Origin: Lentzea alba
Lineage (GTDB): Bacteria; Actinomycetota; Actinomycetes; Mycobacteriales; Pseudonocardiaceae
DNA: 64,000 nt
Direction of reading: 5' to 3'
Assembly: GCF_011067745.1 (NCBI RefSeq)
Contig: NZ_JAAMPJ010000001.1
Span: 310,001 to 374,000, forward strand
A program made the position numbers and the translations under genes. A model generated the notes under the pieces. The model was not told where the DNA came from. It was given only the letters and a program-made list of their open reading frames with translations, and made no database searches. This document shows, in pieces, positions 1-7,854 of the stretch; the first letter of the stretch is position 1, and the number at the start of each line of letters is the position of its first letter.

Positions 1-871
1 CCAGCGTGCCGTCCTGCCAGAACGAGCCCAGGAACTTCCCGCTCAGCTCGGTCAGCCGCTTCGGGTCACCGGGCAGGTGGAACGCGAACTGGTGGGTGTG
101 CGGCTCGGGCAAACCCATCGCCTCGGCGACCACCTTGGCGTGCGCGACCTGCGCGCCCAGGCGAGGCAGCACGGTGTCCAGGCCGTGCATCGCGGAGAGC
201 GCCGCGGGCCACTGCTGGAACAGCATGCCGCCGTACCGGTGCCGCCAGACCCGTGCCTGGTCGACGAAGTCCTGGGTGCCCGCCAAAGCCGCGCCGGACA
301 TGCCCTCCAGCGACTTGTAGAACGACACGTACACCGAGTCGAACAGGCCGGCGATCTCCTCCAGCGGTTTGCCGAGGCCGTGCGTGCTCTCCCACAGCCG
401 CGCGCCGTCGAGGTGGACCACCGCGTCCCGTTCGCGGGCCGCGTCCACGAGCGAGACCAGCTCGTCCCAGGTCGGCAGAACGAACCCGGCCTCGCGGTCC
501 GGCACCTCGACCAGCAGCGTCCCGAACGGCTCGGGGCACGACGCCACCTCCGAGTTCCGCACCTTGATCGGGCGCAGGCCCGACAGGACGGTCAGTGCGT
601 CGTCCTCGTGGTGCAGCGGGTGCGCGGCAGGGTGCATCGCCACGATCGGGCTGTGCGTGCGGTCTGCCCAGCACTTCAGCGCGATCTGCTGCGCCATCGT
701 CCCCGTCGGCACGAACAACGCCGCCTCGGTGCCCAGCAGCCGCGCGACGCGCTGTTCCAGCGCGCTCACGGGGCCGCCCTCGCCGTAGACGTCCGGCTCG
801 ACGTCCGGGACGGGGCCGAGTTCCTCGAGCAGTGTCCGTTTGCTGACTCCGGAGAGCTGACGGTTCAACAC
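1..871 (-). CDS. Threonine aldolase family PLP enzyme (partial, C-terminus outside window)
   Basis: Beta-eliminating-lyase / low-specificity L-threonine aldolase family, which cleaves threonine-type beta-hydroxy amino acids to glycine and an aldehyde in the cytosol. Read from the minus strand, the frame is open from a GTG at 871 to the window edge (about 290 codons). Visible family landmarks are DVYGEGGPVSALE near the N-terminus, LFVPTGTMAQQIAL (PLP phosphate cradle), HLDGARLWE, and YKSLEGMSGAALAG, which should carry the Schiff-base lysine. A GTG start 7 bp after the tetR stop fits; an ATG overlapping that stop runs into a stop after four codons, so it is not the start. It is probably co-transcribed with the upstream tetR. 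The C-terminal part cannot be judged. Confidence 0.85.
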   Translation of the reverse strand, partial: MLNRQLSGVSKRTLLEELGPVPDVEPDVYGEGGPVSALEQRVARLLGTEAALFVPTGTMAQQIALKCWADRTHSPIVAMHPAAHPLHHEDDALTVLSGLRPIKVRNSEVASCPEPFGTLLVEVPDREAGFVLPTWDELVSLVDAARERDAVVHLDGARLWESTHGLGKPLEEIAGLFDSVYVSFYKSLEGMSGAALAGTQDFVDQARVWRHRYGGMLFQQWPAALSAMHGLDTVLPRLGAQVAHAKVVAEAMGLPEPHTHQFAFHLPGDPKRLTELSGKFLGSFWQDGTL

Positions 872-878
872 CCCGGCA

Positions 879-1403
879 TCAAACCTCAGCCGCGAGCGTG
901 TCCGCGAGCGAGATAACTCCCGCGCGGATGTCGCCCGCGGTCATGCCCTGACCGAGCAGGAACTCGATGTGCTCGCCTCGCAGCACCGCCAGCACGGTGT
1001 GCGCCTTGAAGGTCGAGCCGACCAGGCCCGCCAGGCGCTCCACGGTGATGCGGAAGTTGCCCTCGCAGCTGCGGGTCGTGGTCCTTTCCGCCGCGATGAC
1101 CAGCGGCAACGAGGCCAGCACGTGGTCGAACAGCGTGCCGGCGAACTCACCGGCGGTGCGGCACCGCAGCGACGCCGTCCGGATCCACGACGCGGCCGTC
1201 TCGTCCACGACGGCCTGGATCAGGCCGGCCTTGTCGCCGAACCGCCGGAACACGGTGCCCTTGCCGACTCCCGCCGCCGCGGCGACGTCGTCGACCGACA
1301 CGGCCTCGATGCCGCGCTCGCGGATCAGCTCGGTGGCCGCCGCCAGGATCGCGGCTCGGTTGCGGGCGGCGTCGGCACGTTCCAACGAACTCTCCCTTGA
1401 CAC
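879..1403 (-). CDS. TetR family transcriptional repressor
   Basis: Protein of 174 residues with an N-terminal TetR HTH (AAILAAATELIRERGIEAVSVDDVAAAAGVG region, followed by KGTVFRRFGDKAGL) and a short all-helical ligand domain. It is divergent from the oxidoreductase gene at 1468 and probably represses both directions through two 15-bp operators in the 64-bp gap. The frame begins with GTG at 1403, which has no visible ribosome site; a TTG at 1385 lies 6 bp behind AAGGGAG and is a credible alternative that shortens the protein by six residues. The threonine aldolase gene follows 7 bp after the stop. The ligand is unknown. Confidence 0.88.
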   Translation of the reverse strand: MSRESSLERADAARNRAAILAAATELIRERGIEAVSVDDVAAAAGVGKGTVFRRFGDKAGLIQAVVDETAASWIRTASLRCRTAGEFAGTLFDHVLASLPLVIAAERTTTRSCEGNFRITVERLAGLVGSTFKAHTVLAVLRGEHIEFLLGQGMTAGDIRAGVISLADTLAAEV

Positions 1404-1406
1404 AAG

Positions 1407-1448
1407 CGGACTGATGGTCCGTATATTAGCAACCGGACCGACGGTCCG
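1407..1448. promoter_or_regulatory. Two tandem TetR operators in the divergent promoter
   Basis: CGGACTGATGGTCCG (1407-1421) and CGGACCGACGGTCCG (1434-1448) are two copies of CGGACYGAYGGTCCG, 27 bp apart start to start. Each is an inverted repeat, and the second is perfect apart from its central base. Between them lies the AT-rich TATATTA, a likely -10 region. Placement between tetR and the oxidoreductase makes them the obvious binding sites for the adjacent TetR protein. Confidence 0.8.
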
Positions 1449-1467
1449 CTTACTGGGAGGCGTGAAG

Positions 1468-2301
1468 ATGAAGGCAGTGCGGTTTCACGAGTTCGGCGGG
1501 CCCGAGGTGCTCCGGGTCGAGGAGGTGCCGGACCCGAGCGGTGACACGCTCGTCGACGTCACGGCGATCGGCCTGAACTACGGGGAAACCGTCATCCGCC
1601 GCGGCAAGGGCCGTGAGCTCTTCCCGTGGTACCCCGGGCCGTCGCTGCCGGCCGTCCTGGGCTCGGAAGTCGTCGGCACCACAGCGGACGGCCGCCGGGT
1701 CATGGGTGTCCCGCGCGACGGCGCGTACGCCACGAAGGCCGTGGTCGAGGACCCCGTCGAGGTCCCGGAGGACGTGAGCGACCACGAAGCGCTCGCCCTG
1801 CTCCTGCAGGGCACCACCGCGGTCGCCGCGACCAGGGCGGCCCGCATCCGGCCAGGTGATCGGGTGCTGGTCGAGGCGGCGTCCGGCGGTGTCGGCAGTT
1901 TGCTCGTGCAGCTCGCGCGACGAGCGGGAGCGGTCGTGCTGGAGGCGTCCAGCAAGGGTGGCATCGGCTACGACTGGACCGGCCTGGAACCGGTGGACGT
2001 CGTGTTCGAGTCGATCGGCGGCGAGGTCGGGAAACGGGCGTTCGAGCTGCTCAAGGACGGCGTGGGGCGGATGGTCGTGTTCGGGTACGCGAGCGGTGAG
2101 CCGTTGGACGTGACGGCGAGCGACATCTTCCGCAAGGGCGTCGCGGTCATGGGGCTTCCCCGCGACGTGACCCCGGAAGAGGTGTTCGCCCACCACCTCG
2201 AGCCGGTGCTCGGCGACGTCTACGCGCTCGACGAGATCGCCGAAGCACACCGAGCGCTCGAAGCACGCACCACGACCGGCAAGCTCATCGCACGACCGTG
2301 A
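1468..2301 (+). CDS. Zinc-independent MDR-type NADPH:quinone oxidoreductase (short form)
   Basis: Medium-chain dehydrogenase/reductase of the quinone-oxidoreductase branch. The start ATG at 1468 follows GGGAGG by 7 bp. The N-terminal GroES-like part (MKAVRFHEFGGPEVL) and the Rossmann loop VEAASGGVGSLLVQLA are clear. At 277 residues it is about 40 shorter than usual for the family: after the glycine-rich loop the text jumps from VVLEASSKGG to DWTGLEPVDVVF, losing the segment that normally carries the KL..ARELGAD helix and strand, and the C-terminal region is also compressed. The NADPH adenosine pocket may therefore be atypical. It is likely controlled by the divergent TetR. The substrate is unknown; its 3' end overlaps the P450 gene by 17 bp. 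Confidence 0.85.
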   Translation: MKAVRFHEFGGPEVLRVEEVPDPSGDTLVDVTAIGLNYGETVIRRGKGRELFPWYPGPSLPAVLGSEVVGTTADGRRVMGVPRDGAYATKAVVEDPVEVPEDVSDHEALALLLQGTTAVAATRAARIRPGDRVLVEAASGGVGSLLVQLARRAGAVVLEASSKGGIGYDWTGLEPVDVVFESIGGEVGKRAFELLKDGVGRMVVFGYASGEPLDVTASDIFRKGVAVMGLPRDVTPEEVFAHHLEPVLGDVYALDEIAEAHRALEARTTTGKLIARP

Positions 2302-3355
2302 CGGACCGAGGCGCGCGGAACGACAGCAGGTTCAGCCACTCCGGTTCGTCGCCCACCAGCCTCAACGACGGCTCGTGCTCGGCCACGGTCCGCAACGTCA
2401 CCGCGGCTTCCAACCGCGCCAGCCCGGCGCCGAGGCAGAAGTGGCGGCCGTAGCCGAACGCGAGGTGGCGCGGATCGTTCTCCTTGCCGCTCAACAACAA
2501 CACGAGCTCGGCACCGGCTGGAACGCGCACACCGGACAGCACGACCTCACGCGCGGTCAGCCGCCTCCAGGTCACCACGGGCGTGTCGGTCCGCAGCACG
2601 TCCTCGACGAACGACTCGGCGACCCCTGCCGACGGCAAACGCGCCCACAACGCGCGATCAGACAAAGCGCGACGCAACGCCGTGGACAACAACTGAGTCG
2701 TCGTCTCCTGGCCCGCGATCAGCAGGAAGTAGCAGAGCCCGGCGGAGTCCTCGGCGGACACACCGGCGTCGGCCAACGCGCAGAACAGCTCACCGTCCCG
2801 CGCGTGGTAGCGCTTGACCAGCCACTGGTGGAAGTCCCCGACGTCGTCGACCAGCTCCAGCTGCCGTTCCCGGGAGATGTTGCCCCAGAAGAACTCCAGC
2901 GAGCCGGAGCTCCACCGCTTCAAAGTCGGGATGTCGACGTTCTCCAGACCGAGCAGCTCCATCAGCACGATCGCCGGCAGATCCCACGCGAGATCCCGCA
3001 CGAGATCTGAGCCACCCAACCGTTCCAAAACCAGCGAACGGATGCGAGGCTCAGCCGCCGCCACGCGCGACGGTGTGAAGAACGACGCGACCAGGCGCCG
3101 CAGGCCCGCGTGCGACGCTGACCCGTTGTTCGCCAAGGTCGGCGGCAGCGAGAAGCGGGCCCTGACCAGGGAGCGCAACGCGGCGGGCGCGACCGGTGTG
3201 ACGGCGGTCAGGGCGTTGTCCGGCAGGAACGTCACGGGATCGGCGAGGACCGCGCGCACGTCGTCGTAGTCCGACACCACCCAGCGGCCGTCGGCGAACT
3301 GCACCGGCGAGGTGAGTTCGGCGCGCGTGAAGGTGAACAGGTCCACGAGCGGCAC
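2285..3355 (-). CDS. Cytochrome P450, short and with altered K-helix
   Basis: Class I bacterial P450 fold, 356 residues against about 400 for most. The I-helix IAGQETTT and heme-thiolate loop FGYGRHFCLGAGLAR (Cys ligand present) are intact. Two oddities: the K-helix ExxR glutamate is replaced by aspartate (VEDVLR; GAC codon at 2600-2602), and the meander between K' and the heme loop is almost absent (NDPRHLAFG, where the family has roughly 20 further residues including FDxxR). Either a divergent P450 or one losing function. GTG start at 3355; the start region overlaps no other likely CDS. A separate redox partner would be needed and none is nearby. Confidence 0.82.
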   Translation of the reverse strand: MPLVDLFTFTRAELTSPVQFADGRWVVSDYDDVRAVLADPVTFLPDNALTAVTPVAPAALRSLVRARFSLPPTLANNGSASHAGLRRLVASFFTPSRVAAAEPRIRSLVLERLGGSDLVRDLAWDLPAIVLMELLGLENVDIPTLKRWSSGSLEFFWGNISRERQLELVDDVGDFHQWLVKRYHARDGELFCALADAGVSAEDSAGLCYFLLIAGQETTTQLLSTALRRALSDRALWARLPSAGVAESFVEDVLRTDTPVVTWRRLTAREVVLSGVRVPAGAELVLLLSGKENDPRHLAFGYGRHFCLGAGLARLEAAVTLRTVAEHEPSLRLVGDEPEWLNLLSFRAPRSVTVVR

Positions 3356-3383
3356 GCTAGTCGGCGGATGGGAGACTCAGGCG

Positions 3384-4583
3384 GTGACCGTGAGCACAAC
3401 TGAGGCGATTTCCACTGGTGGTGAGTCGACGTTCGACTGGATCGACGTCCGCTCTGAAGCGCGGGGCAAGGCGGGTCTGACCCGGCGGGTGCGGCCGCGC
3501 ACGGCCGACTCGACGGACCTCGACCTCGCCAGCAACGACTACCTCGGGCTCGCCAAGGACAAGCGCGTCGCGGGTGCCGCGGCCGCCGCCACCCTCAAGT
3601 GGGGTGCGGGCTCCACGGGATCACGCCTGGTCACGGGCTCGACTGAGCTGCACAACGAGCTGGAGTACGAGCTCGCGAACTTCTGCGGCGCGCAGTCCGC
3701 ACTGGTGTTCAGCAGCGGCTACATGGCGAACCTCGGCGCGGTCACGGCGCTCACCGGTCCCGGCACCGCGATCGTCGCCGACCAGCACATCCACGCCTCG
3801 CTCATCGACGGCACGCGGCTGTCCAAGGCGGACGTCGTGGTCGCCGGTCACTGCGACGTAGGCCAGGTCCGGCACGCCTTGGAGACCCGCGGCAAGCGCC
3901 GCGCGATCGTCGTCACGGACTCGGTCTTCTCCGTCGACGGCGACATCGCACCCCTCGCCGAACTGCACGAGGCCTGCCGCGCGACCGGTGCGGCGCTGGT
4001 CGTCGACGACGCGCACGGACTCGGGGTGGTCGGCCCCGGCGGCCGTGGCGCCGTGGCCGCGGCCGGGCTCATCAAGGCGCCGGACGTGGTCACCACGCTG
4101 ACGCTGAGCAAGTCGCTCGGCGCGCAGGGCGGCGCAGTGCTCGGCCCGAGCCGGGTGATCAAGCACCTGATCGACACCGCGCGCACGTTCATCTTCGACA
4201 CCGGTCTCGCGCCGAGCAGCGCGGCAGCGTCGCTGGCGGCGATCAAGATCCTGCGCGAGGAGCCGGACCGCCCCGAGCGCGCCCTGACCGTGGCGCACGA
4301 CCTGAGCAACCGCCTGAAGGAGGCCGGTTTCCAGGTCAGCACGCCGACGGCGGCTGTCGTGAGCGTGCGGGCGCCGTCGCCGGAGCAGGCGTTCCAGTGG
4401 GCCGAGAACTGCCGCGCCAACGGCGTGATCGTCGGTTGCTTCCGGCCGCCGTCGGTGCCGGACCAGATCAGCAGGCTGCGGCTCACCGCGCGCGCCGATC
4501 TGACCGAGGCCGACATCGAGCGCGCAGTGCGCGTGATCAGGGAGTGCGCCGCATCCGCAGGTGTGGAATCCCGTCCTCGATGA
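3384..4583 (+). CDS. bioF: 8-amino-7-oxononanoate synthase (BioF-type alpha-oxoamine synthase)
   Basis: PLP enzyme that condenses pimeloyl-thioester with L-alanine in biotin synthesis. Family signatures include LDLASNDYLGLA, GAGSTGSRLVTGS, HASLIDGTRLS, DDAHGLGVVGPGGRG and the PLP-lysine motif TLSKSLGAQGG (Lys about residue 243). The frame is open further upstream, but a GTG at 3384 with GGGAG 9 bp before it gives a normal 399-residue protein. No bioA, bioB or bioD is adjacent, so a related alpha-oxoamine synthase role cannot be excluded, though the SNDYLGLA block is typical of BioF. It is divergent from the P450 gene; the 3' end overlaps the GNAT gene by 47 bp. Confidence 0.85.
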   Translation: MTVSTTEAISTGGESTFDWIDVRSEARGKAGLTRRVRPRTADSTDLDLASNDYLGLAKDKRVAGAAAAATLKWGAGSTGSRLVTGSTELHNELEYELANFCGAQSALVFSSGYMANLGAVTALTGPGTAIVADQHIHASLIDGTRLSKADVVVAGHCDVGQVRHALETRGKRRAIVVTDSVFSVDGDIAPLAELHEACRATGAALVVDDAHGLGVVGPGGRGAVAAAGLIKAPDVVTTLTLSKSLGAQGGAVLGPSRVIKHLIDTARTFIFDTGLAPSSAAASLAAIKILREEPDRPERALTVAHDLSNRLKEAGFQVSTPTAAVVSVRAPSPEQAFQWAENCRANGVIVGCFRPPSVPDQISRLRLTARADLTEADIERAVRVIRECAASAGVESRPR

Positions 4584-4995
4584 ACTCCGCACCTTCGGTC
4601 ACGAAGCCGAACGACGCGTAGAAGTCCGCGACGTACGTCTGCGCGTCGAGCACGCACGGCGTGGCACCGACGTCTGCCAGAGCCGCCTGCACGAGCCTGC
4701 GACTGAATCCACGCCCGCGCGCCATCCGTGCCGTGACGACGCGTCCGATGCGGAACGTGCCGTCGGGTTCCTCGAGCAGTCGCAGGTACGCGAGCGGGTC
4801 GTGCGATCCGTCAGCTTCCAGCCAGAAGTGCCGTGTGCCTTGTTCGAGGTCACGGCCGTCAACGTCGCAGTAGACGCTGTTCTGCTCGACGACGAACACG
4901 TCCTGACGCAGTCGCAGGATCGCGTAGAGCTGGGAGGGACTCAGGTCAAGTCCCCACTGCCGGCGCAGGGTCGCCGGAAAAGGTGTGGTTCGCAC
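4537..4995 (-). CDS. ElaA-like GNAT N-acetyltransferase
   Basis: Protein of 152 residues in the GNAT fold. The N-terminal block SQLYAILRLRQDVFVVEQ and the following YCDVDGRDLE are diagnostic for the ElaA branch; RMARGRGFSRRLVQAAL is the acetyl-CoA pyrophosphate loop, and FYASFGFV the C-terminal motif. The biological substrate of ElaA proteins is not established. GTG start at 4995; the gene lies 13 bp from the end of the protease gene transcribed in the same direction. Confidence 0.88.
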   Translation of the reverse strand: MRTTPFPATLRRQWGLDLSPSQLYAILRLRQDVFVVEQNSVYCDVDGRDLEQGTRHFWLEADGSHDPLAYLRLLEEPDGTFRIGRVVTARMARGRGFSRRLVQAALADVGATPCVLDAQTYVADFYASFGFVTEGAEFIEDGIPHLRMRRTP

Positions 4996-5008
4996 CTGTT
5001 CGTGGATA

Positions 5009-5743
5009 TCAGAAGCCCATCACAGATCGGTAGTGAGCCAGCCGGGTGTAGACACCAGGTTCATCCGCGCGCGCACAACCGCGGCCGAACGACACGACTC
5101 CCGCAAGCCTGCCCTTCACGACCAGCGGCCCGCCCGAGTCGCCCGTGCACGCGTCGCGGCCCCCGCGCCCGGCGCACAACATCGCGCCCGGCCGGTAGTC
5201 CGGCTCCTTCAGCGCGCACTCGGCGTCGGACAGGATCGGCACCGTCACCTTGCGCAGCGTCATGGCCGGCGGCGTGCCCTCGGCGGTGCGGCCCCAGCCG
5301 AGCACGACCCCGTCGTCACCGACCTCGCCGAGCGCGATCGTCCGGTACGGCAGCGACTGGGCCAGCGTCAGCACGGCCACGTCGTCGCCCTTGGTGACCT
5401 CCTGGTAGTCGGGGTGCCGCCACACGCTCGCGACGGCGGCCTCGACGCCGTCGCTCTTGGTGCGCAGGTCCGTGCGCCCGGCGACCACCCGCAACTGCTC
5501 GGCGGGGCGCTGGTTCTTGCCGAGCACGCCCTTGAGCGTGGCGCAGTGCGCGGCCGTCATGACCTTGTTCGCAGCGACGAGCGCGCCACCGCAGATCAAC
5601 TGGCCGTCCGTGGTGGTGATCGCCACAACCCAGGGGGTGTCGACCACCCGCGCGGGTGTCCCCCCGACGATCGCATCGGCCGTCGATCCGCCGCTGACCA
5701 GCGCGATCACCGCGCCCAGCACGGCAAGCCGCTTACCCCTCAC
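5009..5743 (-). CDS. Secreted trypsin-like serine protease (S1)
   Basis: 244-residue chymotrypsin-fold protease. A Sec signal peptide (MRGKRLAVLGAVIALVSGG) runs to ADA, and the next residues are IVGGTP, so signal peptidase cleavage would expose the activating IVGG N-terminus directly with no propeptide. Catalytic His is in TAAHC, Asp in DDVAVL, Ser in GDSGGP; the Asp six before Ser (DACTGDSGGP) predicts trypsin specificity for Lys/Arg. It is one of three related protease genes within 7 kb, the others at 10632 and 11376. Confidence 0.93.
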   Translation of the reverse strand: MRGKRLAVLGAVIALVSGGSTADAIVGGTPARVVDTPWVVAITTTDGQLICGGALVAANKVMTAAHCATLKGVLGKNQRPAEQLRVVAGRTDLRTKSDGVEAAVASVWRHPDYQEVTKGDDVAVLTLAQSLPYRTIALGEVGDDGVVLGWGRTAEGTPPAMTLRKVTVPILSDAECALKEPDYRPGAMLCAGRGGRDACTGDSGGPLVVKGRLAGVVSFGRGCARADEPGVYTRLAHYRSVMGF

Positions 5744-5815
5744 GGACCACTCCTCGTTGCACCAGGTGGACGATTGGTCACCAACCGTAGCGATCGCGCC
5801 AGGACGGCGTCAAAA

Positions 5816-5855
5816 CCGAAGATTCTCGTGTTAGTGTCGCGTCAGGCCGAAGATT
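5816..5855. repeat. Direct repeat CCGAAGATT upstream of the LysE gene
   Basis: CCGAAGATT occurs at 5816-5824 and 5847-5855 on the same strand, each preceded by GTCA at a similar distance, 31 bp apart (three helical turns). It lies between the protease start and the exporter start and could be a tandem regulator site. No regulator gene is adjacent, so function is only suggested by spacing and position. Confidence 0.35.
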
Positions 5856-5891
5856 TTGCGGTCAGTGGTGTAGCTCACGGGGGTATGTACG

Positions 5892-6500
5892 GTGTTGTTC
5901 GACTTCGGCCAGGTTCCGGCCTTTCTCATCGCGTGCGCGGTCGTCATCGTGACCCCCGGTGTCGACGCGTTCCTGTTGCTGCGCACGTCGTTGCGCTCCG
6001 GCACCCGCGCCGGCCTGCTCGCACTGGCAGGCATCCACACGGCCGCCGCGGTCCAGGTGGCACTGGTGATCTCCGGCCTCGGCGTGGTGCTCGCGCAGTA
6101 CCCGATGGTGCTCGCGGCACTGCGCTGGATCGGCGCCGGCTACCTGCTCTACCTGGCGATTTCCATCGCACGAGGGCTGCTCAAGCGCTCGGGTGACGAG
6201 CCGGAGGAAGTCATGAGCGACCGGCCGTTCCGGCAGGGCTTCCTGACCAACATCACGAACCCGAAGATGATCCTGTTCTCGCTCGCGTTCTTGCCGCAGT
6301 TCATCGGATCGGGTGAACCTGCGCCGCAGCTCGCGATGCTCGCCGTGGTGTTCCTCGGACTGGCCGCGGTCTGGGAGCTGATGATCGTGCTCGCGGCCTC
6401 GCGGGTGGCCGGCCGGTTGAAGCGGCCCGGCGTCACCACGGCGCTGGACGCGGTGTGCGCGGCCGTGTTCCTCACGATGTCCGTCGGGCTCGTGGTCTAA
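5892..6500 (+). CDS. LysE/RhtB-type amino acid exporter
   Basis: 202-residue inner membrane exporter with about six hydrophobic segments. Characteristic family motifs are VIVTPGVDAFLLLRTSLRSG in the first helix pair and FLTNITNPKMILFSLAFLPQF. LysE/RhtB proteins export basic or neutral amino acids; the substrate here is not deducible. GTG start at 5892; the ATG at 5885 is in another frame. The stop overlaps that of the convergent hydrolase by 4 bp (CTAA). Confidence 0.88.
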   Translation: MLFDFGQVPAFLIACAVVIVTPGVDAFLLLRTSLRSGTRAGLLALAGIHTAAAVQVALVISGLGVVLAQYPMVLAALRWIGAGYLLYLAISIARGLLKRSGDEPEEVMSDRPFRQGFLTNITNPKMILFSLAFLPQFIGSGEPAPQLAMLAVVFLGLAAVWELMIVLAASRVAGRLKRPGVTTALDAVCAAVFLTMSVGLVV

Positions 6501-7801
6501 CCGACCTTGGGCGCGGCGCGCATCCCGATGTAGCAGTAGCCGTTGTCGAAGACGACCGGCATGAAGTCGTCCTGGAACGACGAACCGGCACCGGTGGCCG
6601 CGAAGACGTTGTGCGACACCGGAATCAGCTCCATGTCCATGGACGGGTAGATCGCCATGTCGTCCACGAACTCGTACCGCGCCGAGCGGCCGTCGATCGT
6701 GATGACGACACCCTCGCGCCGGTAGACCCCGTTGTACGGCGCCATGTCGACCTCGAACGGCTCGGCGGGCGGCGCGAACGGCGGCGGCATCTCGATGCCG
6801 AACTGCCCGAGCAGCGCACGCAGGATCGCCGACGACAACGGACGCGCACCGCCGCCGTTGGTGAGCAACGCGATGACGATGCCCTGCTCCGGAAGCACGC
6901 GGAGGTAGGAGTACTGGCCGGTGGCGGCACCGTCGTGGCCGATGCCGGGCGTGCCGACGAAGTCGTAGAGCGTCCAGCCCAGACCCCAGCCGTCCGCGTT
7001 CACGGTCCACTTGTCCGGCACGTCGACCTGACGTTCCTGCATCAGGGCAACGGTTTCCGGCTTCAGCACGGTGTTGTCGAGGTGCGCCTTCGCCAGCCGC
7101 ACGACGTCACCGGCACTGGCGCAGACCGCGGCGGCCGGTCCGGCGGCGCGCGGCATGAGGTCCCACACCGGCGCCGGCGCGCCGTCGAAGTGGCCGATCG
7201 CGGCGCGGAACCGGAGCACCTCCTCCGGCAGGGTCACGGTGTGCGTCAGCCCGAGGGGCATGAGCACGCGGTCGGCGAGCGCCTGGTTCCACGTCGTGCC
7301 GGTGAGCACCTCGACGATCCGGCCGAGCACGACGTAGCCGGCGCCGCTGTAGGAGACGGTCGAGCCCGGCGGCACGTCCTGGCCGAGCTTCACGCACGCT
7401 TCGAGGTACCGCTCGATGCAGTCGTCACCGCGGCCCGTGTCCGGCTGGAAGTCGCCGCTGAGCCCGCTGGTGTGGCTGAGCAGCTGCCGCACGGTGATCG
7501 CGCTGGTCGCCTCGGGGTCGGCGACCCGGAAGTCCGGCAGCACGTCCACCACGCGGGCGTCGAGGTCGAGCAGACCCTCCTCGACCAGCGACATCACCAG
7601 CGTCGCCGTGTAGATCTTCGCGACCGAACCGAGCTGGAAGACCGAGTCGGTGGTCGCCTCGACGCCAGTTCCGGTGTGCAGCACACCGCTGGCGAACTCG
7701 TGAATCTCACCGTCGACCAGCACGGCGAGCGTGGCGCCGGGAACGCCGTGCTCCGCGCGGAGGGTGTCGAGCAGGTCCTGTGCGTACATCGTTCGCGTCA
7801 T
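6497..7801 (-). CDS. Beta-lactamase-related serine hydrolase (S12 / class C fold)
   Basis: 434-residue penicillin-recognising-fold hydrolase. The nucleophile motif SVAK (GSVAKIYTA) is clear; the second motif is YSGAGY rather than the usual Y-x-N; the third is probably GHDGAATG. Close to esterase/D-aminopeptidase relatives rather than true beta-lactamases. There is no signal peptide, so it is probably cytosolic. ATG at 7801 is preferred over 12 extra upstream codons because those would run through the operator region; ATG at 7789 is also possible. It is divergent from tetR at 7855 and likely repressed by it. Confidence 0.82.
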   Translation of the reverse strand: MTRTMYAQDLLDTLRAEHGVPGATLAVLVDGEIHEFASGVLHTGTGVEATTDSVFQLGSVAKIYTATLVMSLVEEGLLDLDARVVDVLPDFRVADPEATSAITVRQLLSHTSGLSGDFQPDTGRGDDCIERYLEACVKLGQDVPPGSTVSYSGAGYVVLGRIVEVLTGTTWNQALADRVLMPLGLTHTVTLPEEVLRFRAAIGHFDGAPAPVWDLMPRAAGPAAAVCASAGDVVRLAKAHLDNTVLKPETVALMQERQVDVPDKWTVNADGWGLGWTLYDFVGTPGIGHDGAATGQYSYLRVLPEQGIVIALLTNGGGARPLSSAILRALLGQFGIEMPPPFAPPAEPFEVDMAPYNGVYRREGVVITIDGRSARYEFVDDMAIYPSMDMELIPVSHNVFAATGAGSSFQDDFMPVVFDNGYCYIGMRAAPKVG

Positions 7802-7849
7802 GCGAACACTGTACGCAGATCGCGAACGCGTACGCAAGTGCGTACAGTG
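7791..7849. promoter_or_regulatory. Nested inverted repeats between hydrolase and tetR
   Basis: CACTGTACGCA (7807-7817) and TGCGTACAGTG (7839-7849) form a perfect 11-bp inverted repeat 21 bp apart; the self-complementary GCGTACGC sits at 7828-7835 inside it. A second perfect repeat, GTTCGC (7791-7796) and GCGAAC (7802-7807), flanks the hydrolase start codon. The 53-bp divergent gap is almost filled by these elements, which are likely operators for the adjacent TetR protein. Confidence 0.7.
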
Positions 7850-7854
7850 GACGC

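Noticed and set aside
6497..7801. True class C beta-lactamase
   Set aside because: No signal peptide and the Y-x-N motif reads YSG; esterase/peptidase-like relatives fit better.
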